This document shows positions 58,119 through 64,000 of a stretch of DNA of 64,000 bases, one piece after another; position 1 is the first letter of the stretch, and each line of letters starts with the position of its first letter. The position numbers and the translations under genes are program-made. This DNA comes from Stenogyne calaminthoides (Eukaryota; Streptophyta; Magnoliopsida; Lamiales; Lamiaceae), in contig JBBCBC010000031.1 of the NCBI GenBank assembly GCA_037126765.1, positions 3,543,638 to 3,607,637 of the forward strand. Direction: 5' to 3'. Below the pieces are notes generated by a model. It saw only the letters and a list, made by a program, of their open reading frames with translations, made no database searches and had not been told where the DNA came from.

Positions 58119-58721
58119 CGCTAAATAATATATATGTATATATAAAAATATACAAATTTATTCAACATTTATAATTAGAATTACGCTCTTTTAATTAAAC
58201 TAAAAGGATTTTTTTTTCTCCAGTTATCCTTTCTTTTTCTCATTAAGATTGCAATTTTAATAATTAATATGAAAAATGCTAAATCCCATAATTGACATAA
58301 GAGTTTGTCTATATAAAATAAATTTATCCTTCAATTAGTTCGTAACTATCCCATTAATTCCCTTAGAATAATTAAATAATATTTTCTAATAAAACAAGAA
58401 TAATACTAGTCCAAGAAAATTATAATGCTAAAAGAAATCTCTAAAAAATGCTGCATGCCCTTAATACTCTCCTAAATTTATATTAAAGTGGGAGATGCGT
58501 GGCGAAAAGTTAGACAATATGCGAAATGGTTTAATTATTCCAGAATTTTTAGCATGTTCAATAATGTTGATATTAGCCTTTAAAAATAAAATAAAAATAA
58601 TAATGTTAATATTAAGGAATTATATTAAAAAAAAGTTTTCTATCAGGAAAATCTAATTTTTAAATGAGATGAAATTAGTTGATACATGCATGTGTACCTT
58701 AATTGCGCCATCACTCTTTTA

Positions 58722-59593
58722 GGGGGTGTATTGGTTGTTAAGTTTGTAGGATTTTTTTAGACTTTCAAATTCTCAGGGTATTCAATCCGGATTATCAAAA
58801 GTCTTTAAAAATCCTGAGGTATTCAATACGGATTTTAAAAAGTCTTAAAAAATCTTTAGGTATTCAACAGTCTATGGATTTTAATACTCTATAGATTTTC
58901 TTTGATTTTCTTCCAAAAATATAAATATGTTTCACTCTCCAAAATCTCTTCTAACGACCAGAGATTTCTACATATTCTCTAAAAAAAACTCTGAAGATGA
59001 AAGGTTAGAAGAAAAAAACCTAACTATTCAATTGGTGTTCCTCGCTTACATTTATAAGCAAGAAAAGTCCTTTCTTAGTTGAAATATATCATCCATTTTC
59101 TACCCTTACTAGAAAGGCAGTTTATCCAAGATTTGTATTGCGTCTTCGGTGTTGTCTTGAGATTTTATGTGTCTGGGTGTCTTATGCACAAATCCTGAGC
59201 AATTTGAAATTTTAGGCGATTCAATTGTCGTGCCTTGGTATTTGCAGTGGAATTATTTGATACTTAGGAAATATTGGTGAAAACCGTTGATAGGATAACC
59301 CAGGAGGATGATGACCCGAAATTTCCACAGAACCGGATATTTTAAAAAGATTGTGTAATAGTTTTTAAAAAGATTATTTAAAAAGATTGTGTATTAGTAC
59401 CAGAAGGAGTGTATGGAAATCCATGTAAATCAATAAAAAAAAGTGTATTCCACAATCCTATCAACTATATAAAAATCCATGTAAATCAATAAAAAAAGAT
59501 ACCCAAAATCTGCATGGAGTCTATGAATTTTCTAAATTCACATACTTTTTAAAGTCCAAGAAAATCCAATAGAATCTCAATTGAATGCACCCC
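58722..59593. mobile_element. Tourist-type MITE with TTA target duplication
   Basis: 872 bp. Left end GGGGGTGTATTGGTT, right end (inverted) GGGGTGCATTCAATT, TTA on both sides (58719-58721, 59594-59596). PIF/Harbinger type. Copy 1 keeps only its right part (17445-18171). Confidence 0.85.
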
Positions 59594-59798
59594 TTAACTT
59601 TTATTTTGAGTAGATAAATTATAACATATATCCTAATTAAATTATGAGGATGTGCAATGAGCATGCAGGAGAAGGAAAACGTCTAAATAAACATACTAAA
59701 CAAGCCATATTAAGTTGGGTAGAATTAACTTTATTCAACACATAAATTAAACAAAAGAATTTGTGAAAATTCACATCGAGATGGACCTAAAGATTTTA

Positions 59799-60398
59799 TT
59801 ATTGATGGTTTGGTTCCCCTGTTTTTCTACTTTCATGGGCCGCTTTCTCCTTCTCTTGCTGCAACACTTGTACCTGATCATCCAAAAAATCTTCTCGTAT
59901 AAATGTGGGTGTCCACCCCACTTGTGGCATCGGTGTCGGCTTACTATCTATAATCCATTTTTCTTGGTCATCCAAAAAATCTTCAATTATAAATGTGGGG
60001 GTCCACCCCACTCGTGGCACCGACGCCACATTATCTCCAACATTTTTTTCTTGATCATCGGCAGCACCTGCCAGCAGAGAAATCATGTTACGGCCCAAAG
60101 TTCCTCCATCATTCTCCGTCTCTTGTTTTTCTACTTCCGTAGAAGGACAGGCTTTCTCCGTCTCCTGTGGTGGTGCTAGCCATGGATCCACCAAGAAATC
60201 GTCTAATATAAATGTGGGGGTCCACCCCACTTGTGTCTTGTTATTTTCGATCACTAATTCTTTGTAACCGGCAGCCTGTGAAACTTCATCATCCAACTCC
60301 GTATGCATGTTAAGCCATGCAAACACTTTTTTCTTTCTTTCTTCATCTTCAATTTCTTGATTGTCAATCATTTTTCTCCACTTATTTTGCCTATCCAT
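59799..60398 (-). CDS. NIMIN-like protein with three W-x-P-T-F..[DE]DF motifs (copy 2)
   Basis: Intact intronless 199-aa ORF, the duplicate of 18377-18976. ATG at 60398 in the same context, TATA box CTATATATAA at 60448-60457. Same architecture: basic N-terminus, 'EERKKKVFAWLN' helix at 19-30, motifs at W59-F68, W132-F141 and W162-F171, charged Gln/Glu/Lys-rich linkers. It differs from copy 1 at roughly eight residues (for example Q41 for R, G44 for D, V for M in 'GDNVASVPR', K for T in 'QQEKEKAAHES'), and none of these touches a W...F motif. No signal peptide. Role, by inference from motifs: an NPR1-binding modulator of salicylic-acid signalling in the nucleus. Lies about 760 bp downstream of the 167-aa gene on the same strand, as in copy 1. 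Confidence 0.7.
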   Translation of the reverse strand: MDRQNKWRKMIDNQEIEDEERKKKVFAWLNMHTELDDEVSQAAGYKELVIENNKTQVGWTPTFILDDFLVDPWLAPPQETEKACPSTEVEKQETENDGGTLGRNMISLLAGAADDQEKNVGDNVASVPRVGWTPTFIIEDFLDDQEKWIIDSKPTPMPQVGWTPTFIREDFLDDQVQVLQQEKEKAAHESRKTGEPNHQ

Positions 60399-60447
60399 AA
60401 CTCAGAAGAGGTGGTGCTTGTTCTTTATTCCCTAAAAGAAAAGAGTG

Positions 60448-60457
60448 TTATATATAG
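60448..60457 (-). promoter_or_regulatory. TATA box of the 199-aa gene, copy 2
   Basis: CTATATATAA on the minus strand about 50 bp before the ATG at 60398. Identical to copy 1. Confidence 0.6.
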
Positions 60458-61153
60458 AAGAAAGAAATGCTATAAGTGATGGATGAGACATGTGAGGTGG
60501 ATGTTCAGACATATTCATTGTTTTTTGGGAGATATTGTATAATTTATAATACTTGTTTACTCAAATTAATTTTGAAATAATTTATCAAATTTATATAATA
60601 TCGAGAAATGGTATTCGTGTGTATCACAATTTTATTATGTAAAATGAGACTTCAATTAATATTTTTTTAATTATTTTTGTTTCAATTATGTAATATTTGT
60701 CTCATATTTATACATAAATATACTATTTAATTTTATGTTCCAACTAGAATATGCAATATAACCGCCTATAAAATCTAGTTGATCTAAAATTATAGTACTA
60801 CAAAAAATTCAATATACAATAAATATTGTGGGCGAGAATATAAGCCCATTAACAGTTGGGCCGAAAAGAAATAATGACACTGACAAAGTGTAACAAGAAA
60901 TTAACAATGTTTCGAAAAAAAAACAAGAAATTAACAAAATAATTAAATCAGTTAAAGTTAGCAAAAACCTCGTTCAAAACAGGCGAAATATTAGGACCCA
61001 TCAACATTACTCGCTTATGTCATTGTATATCTCATGAAAACTTCCGTAACAATTAACTCCCATCAATGAAACAATAGAAAAGTGATTATTAGAAAAAATA
61101 AATAAACATACAAAATGAACCATTTTAAATTACTTGAGAAAAAAAAACATAAA

Positions 61154-61657
61154 TCAATAGAAATTACGAAAATTTACTTGTTTTTCTATTTTTTGATAAT
61201 GACCGGCTTTCACTATCTCTAGTGATTTCTCAATTTGCTGTCGCGGCAGTGGCGGTGGAGCCTTCAAAAAGTCTTCCGAAAGTGTTGGCATCCATCTTGT
61301 TGCAGCGGGTGGTGGCGGCGGTAACATATTATTTCTAGTCTCTTTTGCCCTGTCATCAGCAAAATCTACTGGACGAAGATTGAGATCAAATCTTTTTTCT
61401 CCATCTTTCTCACTTGCAGTGTTAGCTTGTTGTTTTCCTATTTCCGTCGATGGACCGACTTTCTCTGTTTTCTCCATTTCTGGCGGCGGGAAGAAATCTT
61501 CCAATATAAATGTGGGAGTCCATGGTTTAAATTTCCTTGCAGCTGATTGACTGTGTAGTTCTCTGGAACTTTTAATCAATGCAAAATAATTATTGATCTC
61601 TTTATCTTCAATTTTTTCATCGTCCTCTATTTTTCTTTTCTTGTTCTGTCCATCCAT
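61154..61657 (-). CDS. NIMIN-like protein with EDF motifs and DLNxxP motif (copy 2)
   Basis: Intact intronless 167-aa ORF, duplicate of 19730-20233. ATG at 61657, TATA box at 61746-61755. Order: basic start with a complete 'NKKRKIEDDEKIEDKE', 'INNYFALIKSSREL' helix (21-34), motif 1 W46-TPTFILED-F55 (here with the consensus Thr where copy 1 has Lys), 'DLNLRP' at 91-96, proline run, short motif W122-MPTLSED-F130, basic C-terminus. About ten residue differences from copy 1. The DLN motif changes from DLNLPP to DLNLRP yet still fits DLNxxP. Probable role as for copy 1: a small nuclear NPR1-interacting modulator able to bring in a co-repressor. The family call rests on motif arrangement, not on a search. 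Confidence 0.75.
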   Translation of the reverse strand: MDGQNKKRKIEDDEKIEDKEINNYFALIKSSRELHSQSAARKFKPWTPTFILEDFFPPPEMEKTEKVGPSTEIGKQQANTASEKDGEKRFDLNLRPVDFADDRAKETRNNMLPPPPPAATRWMPTLSEDFLKAPPPLPRQQIEKSLEIVKAGHYQKIEKQVNFRNFY

Positions 61658-61745
61658 AACTTAGACAGTAAAAAAAGAAGAGAGAGTGGTAAGTGGTAAT
61701 GGTAGTGGTAGAGTAGTTGTTGAACTTTATTCTGAGAAGGAAAAA

Positions 61746-61755
61746 TTTATATATA
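61746..61755 (-). promoter_or_regulatory. TATA box of the 167-aa gene, copy 2
   Basis: TATATATAAA on the minus strand, about 89 bp before the ATG at 61657, as in copy 1. Confidence 0.55.
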
Positions 61756-62060
61756 CATAATATGAGATAATATTTTATCAATTTAATATGATATTGAGAA
61801 AATAGTTCTATGATAACAAATCTCATTATGCGAGATGTGACTTTAATTAATATTTTGTGTTCACTTTAATTAGAAGTGTTGATCGATTTAATTTCATTTA
61901 AGAAACAATATTAAAATTTGACTGTTTATGTATATAATGTGAATTTATAATTTTAATATGATTTACATAATATGATATGATATGCAGTCAAAATATATCC
62001 AACATACCACTTATTTATTATTTTAGTACTATTAAAAAGTTGTCATCAACCCAAAAATAA

Positions 62061-62230
62061 GGCAAGGTCTCATATACACTTGGTGCACGAACTCTAAATC
62101 CGTGCACTCACTTTGATCCTGTCCATTTTATTGCGGATCCTCATTTTCACTAATGGCAAGGTCTCATTTTTTTAATGGTCGCTCCTATACCCGAGTGCAC
62201 GGTGCGCACTTGGTACACATGAGACCCACT
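62061..62230. mobile_element. 170-bp MITE, copy 2
   Basis: Same ends as 20636-20805 and the same flanking CCAAAAATAA (62051-62060, 62231-62240). Confidence 0.8.
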
Positions 62231-62448
62231 CCAAAAATAAATGACAAAATATTTTTATGTATGAAATAATTTCATACATGAGATGGGGCACCCACTATTT
62301 TTTTTTTAAATATTAAAATATCATATTTAATTATATTTCATGTCACCATAAAATCATCTCATACAAATACGCTTTAAAATAAATACGACAAGATTATTGG
62401 GTCATACTAATTAGGTTGGATAATTATCAAATTAATTCAAACAAGAAG

Positions 62449-62568
62449 ATATTATGTACATCATGTTCATCGTGCACCACTATTATTATTGTTTGTAAGG
62501 ATCAATAAGTATTGATTCTTACAAACAATAATAATAGTAGTGTATAGTGAACATGATGCACATAATAC
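62449..62568. repeat. Near-perfect palindrome, copy 2
   Basis: Counterpart of 21024-21143, with the pairing kept along the arms. Confidence 0.8.
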
Positions 62569-63103
62569 TTTGCTCAATGGTTAATAACCGATTCTAATAC
62601 AAGTTTGAATGCATAACATGGTTTTATTCTTCAAACAGGTGATAGTAATTCACGAAATCTAAATGAGGGAAAAAATATCAAGAATTAATATATTTGCTAG
62701 GAAAATTATATAAACGAATTAATTTCACACTTTTTTATAGATTCAATTTTTTAGTTAATAAAATTCTTTTATATATATTAAAAAAATTAATTTATAAAGT
62801 GGTGTGAAATTAATTCGTATATACTATTTTACCTATCAAAAATATTCGTTTATACTATTTTTCTAACATAAGTGCGCTCTGCGAGGAACTCATTGATGAT
62901 TTTCATATCAAAAGTATATCCTATCTCCATTTTATATTAATTGTTATGATAAAATAAAAGTTCATAAAATTTTGATATATATACCCTTAATTAAATGAGG
63001 GACGCTTGAGTGAGACAATCTCATGGTGAAACACAATATAATTTGGACAACGACACTTTAATACTTTAAATTGAGGAGAAATGGTAAAAGAATCAAAAGT
63101 ACG

Positions 63104-64000
63104 TGTTGGGAGATGAATTTAATAAAGATATATGATTTTGATTAAGATCCCAAAACCCCTGAGTATGACATGATCAGAATGATCTTGAATAGTTGAGTCA
63201 GGATTCAGTTTTAGAGTATTCAGGATGTTATCTGCAAAATGTATAGTCAATGATATAGATCGGGGTAGTTTCAAGACTCAAGAGGAAAATCGAGAATCAA
63301 GACTCAAAGATGAAATCAAGAATCAAGACTCAACATGAAGACTCGTTTATATCGGTCAAGATATCCGTGAAGACTCGTAAGACGCCAAGACTCGAAGACC
63401 CTCAAGACTCAAGACACGTAAGATGTAAGATCAAGAATCAAGATCAAGAGTATCAAGGCACGAATTATCAAGACTCAAGAATGTACTAAATGCTCAAGAT
63501 GAACCCCGAATGTTCCGAGGCAATCGATAATATCTATCCCGAATGATGCAATCTTGGTAAGATCGCGATTTCTTAAGAAGTTAGATATTGCCAAGACATT
63601 CAAATGCGCATAAAAGGAACTAAGTCGGCGTTGTTAAGGTTATATCAAACTCGAGTTTGTAACCTAAAGAGCCGCTTGAAGGTGTCTACCTTTAAACGGA
63701 GACAAAAGTCAAAAAGAGGAAGACGACATCAGACCATCATACCGACACATCGACAAAGGATGTGTCGCCGAAAAAGGATGTCGATATACAAAAGTTCCAG
63801 ATCAGAAAAAGTGAAGACCGGCTACATGAAAGGCTATTGCCTAAAAACGTGTTAGGGAGTTTCAAACCCTAAATATAGCCGCTTTTCACACACCATAAGA
63901 GGGAACTCACGGTCAGTCTCTCCAACGGATAGTTTTCAAGAGTGACCTTGGTGTATGCCTATAAATACCGGTGACCCTCTACATTGTAAGGTTACGGAAA
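63104..64000 (+). repeat. LTR start, probably SIRE-like, off right edge
   Basis: TGTTGGGAGATGAATTTAAT begins exactly where block B of copy 2 breaks off relative to copy 1 ('AAAAGTACG|TG...'). AAGACTCAAGAATCAAGACTC-like repeats (63290-63510) and a TATA-like CTATAAATA (63959-63967) fit the SIRE-like LTR layout seen elsewhere, in plus orientation. The frame at 63604-63855 is not a gene. Confidence 0.65.

Larger units (their letters stand above)
56965..63103. repeat. Segmental duplication, block B (copy 2)
   Basis: Direct counterpart of 13530-21640, ending exactly where a new LTR starts. It has one 199-aa gene where copy 1 has an intact gene plus a tandem pseudogene. Gene flanks agree very closely, suggesting a fairly recent duplication. 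Confidence 0.85.

Noticed and set aside
63604..63855. 83-aa Lys/Arg-rich frame
   Set aside because: Located inside an LTR just before its TATA box; no recognisable protein features.

Overview
The window looks like AT-rich intergenic DNA from a eudicot plant. It is dominated by Ty1/copia LTR retrotransposons and MITEs and carries a small cluster of intronless, defence-regulator-like genes. No bacterial-style operons, rRNA genes or convincing functional tRNA genes were seen. The species cannot be fixed from the sequence.

Layout. 1-6556 is the 5' LTR and decayed gag-pol of a minus-strand SIRE/Maximus-like copia element that runs off the left edge. It appears to sit inside another minus-strand element, of which a PBS and one LTR (6701-8288) remain. 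About 8.47-21.64 kb is copy 1 of a segmental duplication. It holds MITEs (Stowaway, hAT, Mutator-like, Tourist) and a gene cluster: one pseudogene (16.3-16.8 kb) and two intact ORFs (18377-18976 and 19730-20233, minus strand). 24212-29237 is an LTR element whose internal region is only 250 bp, still with PBS and PPT, and with a solo LTR inside its right LTR. 29.2-31.3 kb holds two convergent relics of the same gene family. 31590-32880 is a Mutator-like element with a 9-bp target duplication. Copy 2 of the duplication is about 33.49-63.10 kb. It is split by a second, inverted copy of that Mutator-like element, which was itself invaded by a roughly 19-kb copia nest (37359-56585). Copy 2 carries two intact genes (59799-60398 and 61154-61657). 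A further LTR begins at 63104 and runs to the right edge.

The genes. All seven family members share an N-terminal Lys/Glu-rich stretch, a short 'FFALI'-type helix and one to three W-x-P-T-F-x-x-[DE]-D-F motifs. The 167-aa form also has a DLNxxP (EAR-type) motif. This is the architecture of NIM1/NPR1-interacting (NIMIN/NRR) proteins, small nuclear modulators of salicylic-acid signalling. The family assignment is my inference from motifs. The 199-aa form, with three copies of the W...EDF motif, is unusual and is the most interesting item in the window.

The transposons allow relative dating. Segmental duplication, then the Mutator-like insertion in copy 2, then copia D into it, then copia E (and a solo LTR) into D, then a SIRE-like LTR into E. 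Several insertions have exact target duplications or an empty site in the other duplicate.
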